Shown: positions 34,706 to 47,870, counted from the first letter of the stretch. The stretch: 64,000 nt of DNA from Smittia aterrima (GCA_033063855.1 CP093831.1:21266001-21330000); one strand, 5' to 3'. The notes: a model not told the origin generated them from the letters alone. A program made the numbers and translations.

Positions 34706-35242
34706 AACAAATAAATTTAAAGAAAAGAAATCAATTTGCTTCAACCAAAAATTATTTTACGAGAATAAAAATATAGTTTAATTAAATAAAAATATTGAAA
34801 TCATTGCAGAAGGGACCCAGAAAAATATTTTTATTGAAATATTTGATGCCCAATGAGAGTTTTTATCTAATTGTTGAGAATAAAGAATCACGAGAACAAA
34901 AATTGTAGTTTAATTAACTAAAATTATTGCAAAAGTCGCCCATAGAATTGTTTATATTTTATTATTTGCCCCATGTACCCAGATAATTTTCATTTCATTC
35001 ATAGGAGAAATTCTCAGACGGAAGAAACCACATAAATTAATTAAACTTTTTATTTCTGGTTCGATTTGCAGCGAAAATCTTCGAAACCTACAAAGCAAAC
35101 TCACATTTCGGTTGCCGTCAAAGACTTTATTTTATTCGATTTCATGGGAGACGTGTAAATAAATTTAATTATAGGGAGCTTTGGCATCAAGGAATGAATA
35201 ATATTTAGTTAATTAAATTCTTTTTCTTTTAAATATTTTTGT

Positions 35243-35258
35243 CGTCCTAAAAAGGACG
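35243..35258 (-). terminator. Histone stem-loop, H2A unit 2
   Basis: On the minus strand CGTCCT-TTTT-AGGACG. Confidence 0.9.
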
Positions 35259-35285
35259 GTTTTAAATTGGATGCGGTGAAGAGAT

Positions 35286-35660
35286 TTAAGCTTTCTTTTC
35301 GGTCTTCTTTGGCAACAAAACGGCTTGGATGTTGGGCAAGACACCGCCTTGTGCGATTGTGACTCCCGAAAGGAGTTTGTTCAATTCCTCGTCGTTACGG
35401 ATGGCCAATTGCAAATGACGTGGGATGATTCTGGTCTTCTTGTTGTCACGGGCAGCGTTGCCAGCCAACTCAAGAACTTCAGCGGCCAAGTATTCCATGA
35501 CGGCAGCCAAGTAAACTGGAGCTCCGGCACCAACACGTTCTGCGTAGTTTCCTTTGCGCAACAAACGATGAATACGACCAACTGGGAACTGAAGTCCAGC
35601 ACGGTTTGATCGGGACTTTGCCTTTGACTTAACTTTTCCTCCTTTGCCGCGGCCTGACAT
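35286..35660 (-). CDS. H2A: Histone H2A, unit 2
   Basis: Complete 124 residues, protein identical to unit 1, with a single synonymous difference visible near the QFPVG codons (GGGAACTG instead of GGGAATTG on the plus strand). Its TATA element is at 35754-35761. Confidence 0.97.
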   Translation of the reverse strand: MSGRGKGGKVKSKAKSRSNRAGLQFPVGRIHRLLRKGNYAERVGAGAPVYLAAVMEYLAAEVLELAGNAARDNKKTRIIPRHLQLAIRNDEELNKLLSGVTIAQGGVLPNIQAVLLPKKTEKKA

Positions 35661-35891
35661 GTTGAATTATTTTCTTTTTACTTTGAGAGAGAAACGATGT
35701 GAAGCGATCGAAAATTCGATTTATACTGAAGCGTTTGTACGAGCGTGCACAAATATTTATACAAAAGTACGAATAAGAGAAAACCAGAGAGGCGTGGCTT
35801 AGAGCGGAGAGGAAAAAATTGTGTATAAGTATTGTTGCGTTTTGTGTGAGAGCTTCAGTATCGTCTTGAATTTTCAACGAAACACATCGAA
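35661..35891. promoter_or_regulatory. Divergent H2A/H2B promoter, unit 2
   Basis: 231 bases; TATA elements at 35754-35761 (H2A) and 35824-35831 (H2B). Confidence 0.9.
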
Positions 35892-36266
35892 ATGGCACCG
35901 CCGAAAACTAGTGGAAAAGCTGCAAAGAAAGCCGGAAAGGCACAAAAGAACATCTCAAAGGATGGCAAGAAGCATAAGCGCAAGCGAAAGGAATCTTATG
36001 CCATCTACATCTTCAAAGTTCTGAAGCAAGTTCACCCCGACACCGGAATCTCATCAAAGGCAATGAGCATCATGAACAGCTTCGTCAACGACATCTTCGA
36101 ACGCATTGCCGCTGAAGCCTCTCGTTTGGCTCACTACAACAAACGTTCAACCATCACGAGTCGCGAGATTCAAACAGCCGTTCGTCTCTTGTTGCCCGGT
36201 GAATTGGCCAAGCACGCTGTCAGTGAAGGAACCAAAGCCGTCACAAAATATACATCGTCGAAGTAA
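35892..36266 (+). CDS. H2B: Histone H2B, unit 2
   Basis: Complete 124 codons, same protein as unit 1; silent changes only (for example AAGGCAATG instead of AAAGCAATG). Confidence 0.97.
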   Translation: MAPPKTSGKAAKKAGKAQKNISKDGKKHKRKRKESYAIYIFKVLKQVHPDTGISSKAMSIMNSFVNDIFERIAAEASRLAHYNKRSTITSREIQTAVRLLLPGELAKHAVSEGTKAVTKYTSSK

Positions 36267-37497
36267 ATTGCTTTATCCGACCTCAACTAAAACCGTCCTT
36301 TTTAGGACGACAAAAACATTTGAAAGAAAAAGAAATAATTAACTTGCAATCATATCGACTGAAAAATCATTCTCTTGCCATGAACAAATAAAATAAATTT
36401 TCTTATATTACAGGAATCGTTTAAATAAAAATTGTGCTTTAATTAATAAAGGTTACGTCTCGATTTGAATTCAAATTATTTTGAATCAAGTGCCCCAACA
36501 AATTTATGTTTTTCTCGCTTGCCCAATTTTTGAGTATATATTGATTTTTGAATCTACTTGAATTAAACAATTTTTTGGCGCTCAGAGATAGAACCTTCTG
36601 TCTCGCAAAGGAATTTTGTTTTGACTAGATGAAATTAATTATTTTAATTTGTTAACAAAAAATTAATTAAATGCATTGAATTCTAAGCCACTCGTTATCA
36701 TAAGAAGTTTGTTAACTTAATTAATTTTAGTAATCAACGATCGCGCCAAACTGAAAGCAAACTTCATTCATTGTGAGAAAAAATTCTCGTACAAAAATTT
36801 CCTTGCAACTCGATTGCTTCAATATTTTGTTTGCTAAATGATTTCATGGTGTTTTTGTACTTTAATTAATAAAAGATTGGTCGTTTAATACAGTTAAGAC
36901 AATCAGTAATTTTAATTTCAACTTACTAAAATTAACAAAATTTATCTTATGAATCGATGCTAATGCGTAGAAAATCTAACAAAAAATTCAGTGTAGGCAT
37001 GTTAGGAAAATACAAATTTTTATTAATTAGAGTAGAATTTTTGATCATGTGAGTTAACACTTTTAAAATAGATTAGTTTGTCTCCAAGTATAATCAAAAA
37101 GATTTTAAAAAACTTAATTCCAGCATTAGTTATAAGATGTTGAATGTGAATTTTCGTCATTTCGAACTTAATTTCAAAAGTTTTCATCTTTAATACTATA
37201 ATTAATAGTGAAGTTAATTAAAATATTTCTTCACATTCGAGTAGCTGTTTTATTAAGCTTATAGTTTATGAAACATTTTCATTAAGTTTTCATACGCAAC
37301 TAACTTGAATTAACGATTTCATCAATCGACATAGAAATTTGTGACGGTAATTTCAAAGAAAAATATGAAAGATAAGGCTTCGTTCTGCATTGCTTGAAAA
37401 TCGAGGGACCTAAACTTCTTCGTTCGCTCGCGTATCGAAAGAAAGTTATTTTCTACCAAGTCTCTTTGAAGAGTTAAAATCAAGTGAATTAAACAAA
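36267..37497. other. H2B-H1 spacer, unit 2, with H1 promoter
   Basis: 1231 bases, nearly identical to unit 1 including the TATA-less H1 upstream block ending AAGTGAATTAAACAAA before the ATG. Confidence 0.85.
36294..36309 (+). terminator. Histone stem-loop, H2B unit 2
   Basis: CGTCCT-TTTT-AGGACG. Confidence 0.9.
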
Positions 37498-38199
37498 ATG
37501 TCTGAAACTACACCAGTTGTTGCATCGCCAGTTGCTGAGAAGCCGGCATCACCACCGAAGAAGGCAGCAAAGTCTGCAGCTGCTGCCAAACCCAAGAAGC
37601 CAAAGGCAGCAAAAACTCATCCGCCAGTCAGTGACATGGTCGTGAATGCCGTCAAAACTTTGAAAGAACGCGGTGGCTCATCTCTCCAAGCAATCAAGAA
37701 GTTCTTGGCTGCCCAATACAAGGTTGACGTCGAGAAGTTGGCTCCATTCATCAAGAAATATTTGAAATCTGCCGTCGAAAAGGGTCAATTGCTCCAAACT
37801 AAAGGCAAAGGAGCCTCGGGTTCATTCAAGTTGCCCGCTGCCAGCAAGAAGGAAGCTGCACCAAAGAAGGCCGTCAAACCAGCAAGCGCAAAGCCAAAGA
37901 AGGCAGCTGGAGAGAAGAAACCTGCAGCCAAGAAATCAGTTGCAAAGAAACCAAAGGCAGCTGGCAGCCCAACAAAGATCAAGAAGCCCGTTGCCAAGAC
38001 AGCTAAGAAACCAGCAGTCGCCAAGCCCGCAAAGAAGGCACCAGCAAAGCCAAAGGCAGCCGCTTCAGCTAAGCCAAAGGTTGCCGCTAAACCAAAGAAA
38101 GCAGCGGCTCCTAAAAAAGCTTCTCCAGCAAAGAAAGCAGCGGCACCGAAGAAGGCTCCCGCAGCAAAGAAACCAGTTGCTGCCAAGAAAGCAAAATAA
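37498..38199 (+). CDS. H1: Linker histone H1, unit 2
   Basis: Complete 233 codons. Differs from the unit 1 protein at one tail residue (KPKVAAKP instead of KPKVVAKP); other differences are silent. Confidence 0.97.
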   Translation: MSETTPVVASPVAEKPASPPKKAAKSAAAAKPKKPKAAKTHPPVSDMVVNAVKTLKERGGSSLQAIKKFLAAQYKVDVEKLAPFIKKYLKSAVEKGQLLQTKGKGASGSFKLPAASKKEAAPKKAVKPASAKPKKAAGEKKPAAKKSVAKKPKAAGSPTKIKKPVAKTAKKPAVAKPAKKAPAKPKAAASAKPKVAAKPKKAAAPKKASPAKKAAAPKKAPAAKKPVAAKKAK

Positions 38200-38261
38200 A
38201 CTAATTAATTTTATGCTTGTCGCCGTAACAAAATCTGACATGTTCAGATGCCCATTGAAAT

Positions 38262-38277
38262 AGTCCTTTTCAGGACT
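38262..38277 (+). terminator. Histone stem-loop, H1 unit 2
   Basis: AGTCCT-TTTC-AGGACT. Confidence 0.9.
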
Positions 38278-38861
38278 AACAAAAAAATTGAAAAAGAAAG
38301 AAAAGTTAATTAAACTAACTTGAAAAAATCGAGCAATGAAACTGGGAGCTGTGAATAAAATAAATAATCTTTAGGCATTTTTATACTGATTTTGAACTGA
38401 CAAACTTTTTATTTATTTTTGTACTTTAATTAACTTTTATAGGAAAATGTACTTTAATTAACTTTTTTTCGCTTATAAATTCTGCGATCGCTTTAAGAAC
38501 GTTGAAGCTACTGCGTCAGAAAAACTAAATGAAACAAATTTCTTCGAAAACGTAGTATAATTAACTTTAGAAAAATGTACGTTAACTAACTTTTTTTTAA
38601 ATCTACTATAACTAATTTTTTTTTCTTAAATATTTTGCGTATTGGATGAGAACGAATCATCGTTGACGTAAATAAAAAAAACAAATTTATGAAAAATGTA
38701 CTCTAATTAACTTTTTATAAAATCTACTATAATTAACTTTATTTTTCAAAATGTTTGACAGCCGTTTCATCTGAAATTACATGATTAAACAATAAAATTC
38801 ATTTTATTTCTTGAGATCATAAGTTAACTTAATTAATTTCTTTTCTTTGTAATTTTTTTGT

Positions 38862-38877
38862 GGTCTTGAAAAAGACC
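38862..38877 (-). terminator. Histone stem-loop, H3 unit 3
   Basis: On the minus strand GGTCTT-TTTC-AAGACC. Confidence 0.9.
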
Positions 38878-38906
38878 GTTTTGTATATTGACGAATGGAG
38901 ATTAAT

Positions 38907-40201
<1,295 letters not shown>

Positions 40202-40248
40202 GCTAACTAACATCAAATTATCAGCTGCCTACAAAACAACATTAAAAC

Positions 40249-40264
40249 GGTCTTTTTCAAGACC
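40249..40264 (+). terminator. Histone stem-loop, H4 unit 3
   Basis: GGTCTT-TTTC-AAGACC. Confidence 0.9.
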
Positions 40265-40797
40265 AACAAATAAATTTAAAGAAAAGAAATCAATTTGCTT
40301 CAACCAAAAATTATTTTACGAGAATAAAAATATAGTTTAATTAAATAAAAATATTGAAATCATTGCAGAAGGGACCCAGAAAAATATTTTTATTGAAATA
40401 TTTGATGCCCAATGAGAGTTTTTATCTAATTGTTGAGAATAAAGAATCACGAGAACAAAAATTGTAGTTTAATTAACTAAAATTATTGCAAAAGTCGCCC
40501 ATAGAATTGTTTATATTTATTATTTGCCCCATGTACCCAGATAATTTTCATTTCATTCAAAGGAGAAATTCTCAGACGGAAGAAACCAAATAAATTAATT
40601 AAACTTTTTATTTCTGAATCGATTCACAGCGAAAATCTTCAAAACCTACAAAGCAAACTAACGTTTCGGTTGCTGTCAACGACTTTATTTTATTCGTTTT
40701 CATGGGAGACGTATAAATAAATTTAATTATAGGGAACTCTGGCAACTAGGAATAAATATTTAGTTAATTAAATTCTTTTTCTTTTAAATATTTTTGT

Positions 40798-40813
40798 CGT
40801 CCTAAAAAGGACG
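40798..40813 (-). terminator. Histone stem-loop, H2A unit 3
   Basis: On the minus strand CGTCCT-TTTT-AGGACG. Confidence 0.9.
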
Positions 40814-40840
40814 GTTTTAAATTGGATGCGATGAAGAGAT

Positions 40841-41215
40841 TTAAGCTTTCTTTTCGGTCTTCTTTGGCAACAAAACGGCTTGGATGTTGGGCAAGACACC
40901 GCCTTGTGCGATTGTGACTCCCGAAAGGAGTTTGTTCAATTCCTCGTCGTTACGGATGGCCAATTGCAAATGACGTGGGATGATTCTGGTCTTCTTGTTG
41001 TCACGGGCAGCGTTGCCAGCCAACTCAAGAACTTCAGCGGCCAAGTATTCCATGACGGCAGCCAAGTAAACTGGAGCTCCGGCACCAACACGTTCTGCGT
41101 AGTTTCCTTTGCGCAACAAACGATGAATACGACCAACTGGGAACTGAAGTCCAGCACGGTTTGATCGGGACTTTGCCTTTGACTTAACTTTTCCTCCTTT
41201 GCCGCGGCCTGACAT
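40841..41215 (-). CDS. H2A: Histone H2A, unit 3
   Basis: Complete 124 residues, protein as in the other copies. This is the last fully intact gene before the degraded zone. TATA element at 41308-41315. Confidence 0.96.
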   Translation of the reverse strand: MSGRGKGGKVKSKAKSRSNRAGLQFPVGRIHRLLRKGNYAERVGAGAPVYLAAVMEYLAAEVLELAGNAARDNKKTRIIPRHLQLAIRNDEELNKLLSGVTIAQGGVLPNIQAVLLPKKTEKKA

Positions 41216-41445
41216 GTTGAATTATTTTCTTTTTACTTTGAGAGAGAACGATGTGAAGCGATCGAAAATTCGATTTATACTGAAGCGTTTGTACGAGCGT
41301 GCACAAATATTTATACAAAAGTACGAATAAGAGAAAACCAGAGAGGCGTGGCTTAGAGCGGAGAGGAAAAAATTGTGTATAAGTATTGTTGCGTTTTGTG
41401 TGAGAGCTTCAGTATCGTCTTGAATTTTCAACGAAACACATCGAA
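41216..41445. promoter_or_regulatory. Divergent H2A/H2B promoter, unit 3
   Basis: 230 bases; TATA elements at 41308-41315 (H2A) and 41378-41385 (H2B) intact, although the H2B gene behind it is broken. Confidence 0.9.
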
Positions 41446-41825
41446 ATGGCACCGCCGAAAACTAGTGGAAAAGCTGCAAAGAAAGCCGGAAAGGCACAAA
41501 AGAACATCTCAAAGGATGGCAAGAAGCATAAGCGCAAGCGAAAGGAATCTTATGCCATCTACATCTTCAAAGTTCTGAAGCAAGTTCACCCCGACACCGG
41601 AATCTCATCAAACTAAAGGCAATGAGCATCATGAACAGCTTCGTCAACGACATCTTCGAACGCATTGCCGCTGAAACTTCTCGTTTGGCTCACTACAACA
41701 AACGTTCAACCATCACGAGTCGCGAGATTCAAACAGCCGTTCGTCTCTTGTTGCCCGGTGAATTGGCCAAGGCGCTGTCAGTGAAGGAACCAAAGCCGTC
41801 ACAAAATATACATCGTCGAATTAAA
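41446..41825 (+). pseudogene. H2B: Broken H2B, unit 3
   Basis: Matches H2B, but five extra bases at 41612-41616 create TCATCAAACTAAAGG and stop translation after 56 codons. The extra bases make the local sequence CAAACTAAAGGCAA, which is a word found in H1. A further base is missing at AAGGCGCTG, an A-to-T class change leads to E-to-T (AETS), and the terminal AAGTAA is altered to ATTAAA. Promoter and downstream CGTCCT stem-loop (41851 region) remain. Confidence 0.9.
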
Positions 41826-43061
41826 TTGAATTATCCGACCTCAACTAAAACCGTCCTTTTTAGGACGAAAAAAACATTTGAAAGAAAAAGAATTAATTAA
41901 CTTGCAATCATATCGACTGAAAATAAAATCTCTTGCCATTAATAAAATAAAATAAATTTTCTTATATTACAGGAATCGTTTAAATAAAAATTGTGCTTTA
42001 ATTAATAAAGGTTACGTCTCGATTTGAATTCAAATTATTTTGAATCAAGTGCCCCAACAAATTTATGTTTTTCTCGCTTGCCCAATTTTTGAGTATATAT
42101 TGATTTTTGAATCTACTTGAATTAAACAATTTTTTGGCGCTCAGAGATAGAACCTTCTGTCTCGCAAAGGAATTAATTATTTATGACTAGATGAAATTAA
42201 TTATTTTAATTTGTTAACAAAAAATTAATTAAATGCATTGAATTCTAAGCCATTCGTTATCATAAGAAGTTTGTTAACTTAATTAATTTTAGTAATCAAC
42301 GATCGCGCCACACTGAAAGCAAACTTCATTCATTGTGAGAAAAAATTCTCGTACAAAAATTTCCTTGCAACTCGATTGCTTCAATATTTTGTTTGCTAAA
42401 TGATTTTATGGTGTTTTTGTACTTTAATTAATAAAAGATTGGTCGTTTAATACAGTTAAGACAATCAGTAATTTTAATTTCAACTTACTAAAATTAACAA
42501 AATTTATCTTATGAATCGATGCTAATGCGTAGAAAATCTAACAAAAAATTCAGTGTAGGCATGTTAGGAAAATACAAATTTTTATTAATTAGAGTAGAAT
42601 TTTTGATCATGTGAGTTAACACTTTTAAAATAGATTAGTTTGTCTCCAAGTATAATCAAAAAGATTTTAAAAAAAACTTAATTCCAGAATTAGTTATAAG
42701 ATGTTGAATGTGAACTTTCGTCATTTCGAACTTAATTTCAAAAGTTTTAATAACTAATAATATAATTAACAGTAAAGTTAATTGAAATATTTCTTCACAT
42801 TCGAGTAGCTGTTTTATTAAGCTTTTAGTTTGTGAAACATTTTCTATACGTTTTCATGCGCAACTAACTTGAATTAACGATTTCATCAATCGACATAGAA
42901 ATTTGTGACGGTAATTTCAAAGAAAAATATGAAAGAAGAGGCTTCGTTCTGCATTGCTTGAAAATCGAGGGACCTAAACTTCTTCGTTCGCTCGCGTATC
43001 GAAAGAAAGTTATTTTCTACCAAGTCTCTTTGAAGAGTTAAAATCAAGTGAATTAAACAAA
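41826..43061. other. H2B-H1 spacer, unit 3
   Basis: About 1.24 kb matching the unit 1 and 2 spacers with scattered small substitutions and insertions (for example AATTAATTATTTATGACTAG). No new gene. Confidence 0.85.
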
Positions 43062-43746
43062 ATGTCTGAAACTACACCAGTTGTTGCATCGCCAGTTGCT
43101 GAGAAGCCGGCATCACCACCGAAGAAGGCAGCAAAGTCTGCCAGCTGCTGCCAAGCCCAAGAAGGCAAAGGCACCAAAAACTCATCCGCCAGTCAGTGAC
43201 ATGGTCGTGAATGCCGTCAAAACCTTTGAAAGAACGCGGTGGCTCATCTCTCTTGGCACAAATCAAGAAGTTCTTGGCTGTCCAATACAAGGTTGACGTC
43301 GAGAAGTTGGCTCCATTCATCAAGAAATATCTGAAATCGGCAGTCGAAAAGGGTCAATTGCTCCAAACTAAAGGCAAAGGAGCCTCGGGTTCATTCAAGT
43401 TGCCCACTGCAAGCAAGAAGGAAGCTGCACCGACCGTCAAATCAGCAGGCGCCAAGCCAAAGAAGGCAGCTGGAGAGAAGAAACCTGTTGCAATGAAACC
43501 AAAGCAGCTGGCAGCCCAACTAAGATCAAGAAGCCCGTTGCCAAGACAGCTAAGAAACCAGCAGTCGCCAAGCCCGCAAAGAAGGCACCAGCAAAGCCAA
43601 AGGCAGTCGCTTCAGCTAAGCCAAAGGTTGTCGCTAAACCAAAGAAAGCAGCAGCTCCTAAAAAAGCTTCTCCAGCAAAGAAAGCAGCGGCACCGAAGAA
43701 GGCTCCCGCAGCAAAGAAACCAGTTGCTGCCAAGAAAGCAAAATAA
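43062..43746 (+). pseudogene. H1: Broken H1, unit 3
   Basis: The start and tail match H1, but an extra C at TCTGCCAGCTGC shifts the frame near codon 27. A second region (AAAACCTTTGAAAG, then CTCTCTTGGCACAAATC) adds more bases inside the globular domain, and part of the linker is missing (GCACCGACCGTC, CCTGTTGCAATGAAACC). No single frame spans the gene. The stem-loop at 43809-43824 is intact. Confidence 0.9.
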
Positions 43747-43808
43747 ACTAATTAATTTTATGCTTGTCGCCGTAACAAAATCTGACATGTTCAGATGCCC
43801 ATTGAAAT

Positions 43809-43824
43809 AGTCCTTTTCAGGACT
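43809..43824 (+). terminator. Histone stem-loop behind broken H1, unit 3
   Basis: AGTCCT-TTTC-AGGACT, intact although the gene is not. Confidence 0.85.
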
Positions 43825-44446
43825 AACAAAAAAGTTGAAAAAGAAAGAAAAGTTAATTAAACTAACTTGAAAAAAATCGAGCAATGAAACTGGGAGCTGT
43901 GAATAAAATAAATAATCTTTAGGCATTTTTATATTGATTTTGTAATGACAAACTTTTTATTTATTTTTGTACTATAATTAACTTTTATAGGAAAATGTAC
44001 TTTAATTAACTTTTTTTCGCGTAAAAATTCTGCGATCGCTTTAAGAACGTTGAAGCTACTGCGTCAGAAAAACTAAATGAAACAAATTTCTTTGAAAACG
44101 TAGTATAATTAACTTTAGAAAAATGTACGTTAAATAACTTTTTTTAAATCTACTATAACTAATTTTTTTCTTAAATATTTTGTGTATTGGATGAGAACGA
44201 ATCATCGTTGACGAAAATAAAATAAACAAATTTATGAAAAATGTACTCTAATTAACTTTTTATAAAATCTACTATAATTAACTTTATTTTTCAAAATGAT
44301 TGACAGCCGTTGTCATCTGAAATTACATGTATTAAACAATAAAATTCATTTTAATTTCTTGAGATCATAAGTTAACTTAATTAATTTCTTTTCTTTGTAA
44401 ATTTTTTGTGGTCTTGAAAAAGACAAATTGGTATATTAAAAAATCG

Positions 44447-44469
44447 ATCCATGGATCCGATCCATGGAT
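44447..44469. repeat. 23-base palindrome at the 3' side of broken H3
   Basis: Arms ATCCATGGATC and GATCCATGGAT around a single central C. It is absent from all other units, lies just before the H3 stop and adjoins a damaged stem-loop (GGTCTTGAAAAAGACAAA). Confidence 0.8.
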
Positions 44470-44473
44470 TAAT

Positions 44474-44901
44474 TTAAGCATCGTTCTCCACGGATACGAC
44501 GAGCCAATTGGATCGTCTTTTGGCATGATGGTAAAACTCGCTTGGCGTGGATGGCGCAAAGTTGGTATCAAGTCGAACAATTATTTTCCGACGAGGTAAG
44601 CTTCAGATGCTTCTTGAAGAGCCATGACTGCCGACGATTGGAAACGCAAGTCAGTCTTGAAATCCTGGGCAATCTCACGAACAAGGCGCTGGAAAGGCAA
44701 CTTGCGGATCAACAACTCAGTTGATTCATCTGATAACGACGGATCTCACGAAGAGCGACGGTACCAGGTCGGTAACGATGAGGCTTCTTCACTTCTCAGT
44801 ACTGGTGCAGATTTACGGGCAGCCTTGGTTGCCAAGGGCAACCCTTTACGTGGAGCTTTTCCTCCAGTCGATTTACGAGCGGTTTGCTTTGAACGGGCCA
44901 T
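44474..44901 (-). pseudogene. H3: Broken H3, unit 4
   Basis: Most of H3 is recognisable, but several single-base and short insertions (GCATCGTTCTCC, TGGATCGTCTTTT, GTAAAACTCGC, GTTGGTATCAAGTCG) and changes (TTGATTCATCTGATAACG, CACTTCTCAGTACTGG) shift the frame repeatedly. The start codon and a TATA element upstream survive. Its stem-loop has lost one arm. Confidence 0.9.
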
Positions 44902-45609
<708 letters not shown>

Positions 45610-46129
45610 GCTAACTAACATCAAATTATCAGCTGCCTACAAAACAACATTAAAACGGTCTTTTTCAAGACCAACAAATAAATTTAAAGAAAAGAAATCA
45701 ATTTGCTTCAACCAAAATTCATTTTACGAGACAAAATATATAGTTTAATTAAATAAAAATATTGAATCATTGCAGAAAAATATTTTTTTTGATTTAATTG
45801 TTTATGGAGTTTTATTAATTTTATAAAAATCAATTAATTTTTTATTATAAATTCTGTTTTAAGAATTGAATACTGCGTCAGAAAAATCATTTCATTCAAA
45901 AAAAATCAGACGGAAAAATACATAAATTAATTAAACTTTTTATTTTTCATTGGATGAGCGAAATCTTCGAAACCTACAAAGCAAACTCACATTTCGGTTC
46001 TATTTTATTTATTCGATTTCATGGACGGAATTTACAAATAATATAAACAAAAAAATTATTATTTCTTAATCTTTAACTTAATTAATTTTTTGTCGTCCTA
46101 AAAAGGACGGTTTTAAATTGGATGCGGTG
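45610..46129. other. Shortened H4-H2A spacer, unit 4
   Basis: Contains an intact H4-type stem-loop (45657-45672) and an intact H2A-type stem-loop (46094-46109), with the spacer between them reduced and containing words from the H1-H3 spacer (AAATTCTG, TTAAGAA, TACTGCGTCAGAAAAA). Confidence 0.75.
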
Positions 46130-46440
46130 AAAACATTTAATTTTTCTCTTCGGAACGACGGCTTGGATGTTGGGCAAGACACCGTTGTGCGATGGCGCGT
46201 TGACTTCGAACAAATGACGTGGATGATTCAGTCTTCTTGAAGAGCCAGCGTGCCGACGATTCTGGTCTTGTTTCACGGGCAGCCAAGCAACTCAAGAACT
46301 TGCGGATCAGCGCCAAGTTGATTCGATAACGACGGATCTGAGACGGTACCATCGTAACGATGAGCTTTTACTCCTGGCGTGCACCAAATTTTGGTTGCCA
46401 ATTATTTACGATGAACTTTTCCTCGTCGATTTGGGCTTTG
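46130..46440 (-). pseudogene. H2A/H3 mosaic remnant
   Basis: Short pieces of H2A (GACGGCTTGGATGTTGGGCAAGACACC, GATTCTGGTCTTG, AACTCAAGAACTT) alternate with pieces of H3 (TCTTCTTGAAGAGCCA, GCCGACGATT, TTGATTCGATAACGACGGATCT, GACGGTACC, GTTTACG-like). Alternation occurs every 10-30 bases in positions roughly collinear with both genes. No frame survives. Confidence 0.85.
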
Positions 46441-47539
46441 TGGGCGTGTTTGATACGATTTTGCGTTGTGTGAGAGCGTGACATTAAATTTCTAAAATTC
46501 TTGGCGCGAAGAGAGAACTGAAATAAAAAATTACATTTTCAAGAAGATGAGAAACAAAATTTATCAAAAATAGAAAACATCTTTCAAAGAATTTTATTTG
46601 ATGCGTTACGAATCGCTCAAAGTTCAAACGGAATTTTCAAAGAAAACAATCGTTAACGTGCCACCACGTCCCAGAAAATAAGTCATTGTAAAACAGTTGA
46701 GTCTCTTGCGAAATAAGAAATATCTCATTAATTAAAAAGCGACAAATCGAGAAGTGCTTTTACGAGTAGTTTTGTGAGTGAAAGAAAAACGATTTTGTAT
46801 AAATCTGAAAATCATCATTCGACTGAAAAATCATTCTCTTCAACAAATAAATTTTCTTATATTACTGAATCGTTTAAATAAAAATTTCTTAATTAAACAA
46901 ACGTATACGTCTCGATTTGAATTCAAATTATTTTGAATCAAGCCGCAATTTATGTTTTCTCGCTTGTGAAATATTTCTGAGAAAATTGTTTTCTTGAATT
47001 AAACAATTTTGGCCTCAGAGAACAGAACCTTCTGTCTCGCAAAGGAATTGTTTTGACTAGATGAAATTAATTATTTTATTTGTTAACAAAATTAATTAAA
47101 CAACATTAAAACTCGTTTCAAGAATATTTTGAAAATATTTGAAACAAAATTCATTTTACGAGAAAAATATTCTTAAATAAAATAACAAATCATTGCAAAC
47201 AGAAAATATTTTATTTGATAAATGAGAGTTTTTATCTAATTGTTAATAGATTCGATAAAAGTATTTTTAACTACTAAAATCGCATAGAATTTTATCTTTA
47301 TTTTGCGTTCTAACAAAATTTTCATTTGATACAAAATTCTAGACAAAAATTTATTAATTAAATTTTATTTCAGATTGATTTGCAGCGAAAATCTTAAAAA
47401 AAAGCAAATCATTTTAAGATATTTTATTCGATTTAACTTAAAAATTTAATTAAAAATTCATGTAGGAATGAATTAATATTTCGTTAATTAAATTCTTTTT
47501 CTTTTAAATATTTTTGTCGTCCTAAAAATTTTAAATTCA
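46441..47539. other. Mosaic of several histone spacers
   Basis: Words from the H3/H4 promoter (GGCGCGAAGAGAGAA, CCACGTCCCAGAAAATAA, ACGATTTTGTATAAAT), the H2B-H1 spacer (GTCTCGATTTGAATTCAAATTATTTTGAATCAAG) and the H4-H2A spacer follow one another with many small deletions. No gene. Confidence 0.75.
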
Positions 47540-47870
47540 TACGGTAGATTTAAGCTTTCATTTCGGTCTTCTTTAACATTAAGATTTGAAAATCGAGACC
47601 ATTTCGTTCGCTCGCCGAAAGAAAGTTTGTTCAATTCCTCTCTTAGAGTTAAAATCAAGTGAATTCAAAATGTCTGAAACTCAGTTGTTGCATCGCCAGT
47701 TGCTGAAAGCCAACTCAAGAACTTCAGCAAAGTATTATGACGGCAGCAAGTAAACTGGGCTCCGGCACCAAACTCATCCGCCGCAACAAACGATGAATGC
47801 CACTGAAGAACAGCACGGTTTGATCATCTTTGCCAAAAACTTTCAAGCGGTGACATGTTGAATTATTTTC
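47540..47870. pseudogene. H2A/H1 mosaic remnant
   Basis: H2A antisense words (TTTAAGCTTTC, TTCGGTCTTCTTT, AACTCAAGAACTTCAGC, CTCCGGCACCAA) interleave with H1 promoter and start words (CGTTCGCTCGC, GAGTTAAAATCAAGTGAATT, ATGTCTGAAACT, GTTGTTGCATCGCCAGTTGCTGA). The two sources normally lie on different strands and kilobases apart. Confidence 0.8.

Larger units (their letters stand above)
34643..35285. other. H4-H2A spacer, unit 2
   Basis: 643 bases, AT-rich, no gene; closely similar to the unit 1 and unit 3 copies with small indels. Confidence 0.85.
38200..38906. other. H1-H3 spacer, unit 2
   Basis: 707 bases, one TTAATTAA-type repeat shorter than unit 1. No gene. Confidence 0.85.
40202..40840. 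other. H4-H2A spacer, unit 3
   Basis: 639 bases, no gene. A few small changes relative to unit 2 (for example CTAACGTTTCGG) mark the start of increasing divergence to the right. Confidence 0.85.
43747..44473. other. H1-H3 spacer, unit 3/4
   Basis: Recognisable TTAATTAA-repeat spacer with scattered changes. Its right end is replaced from about 44424 by a non-homologous stretch containing a restriction-site-like palindrome. Confidence 0.8.
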
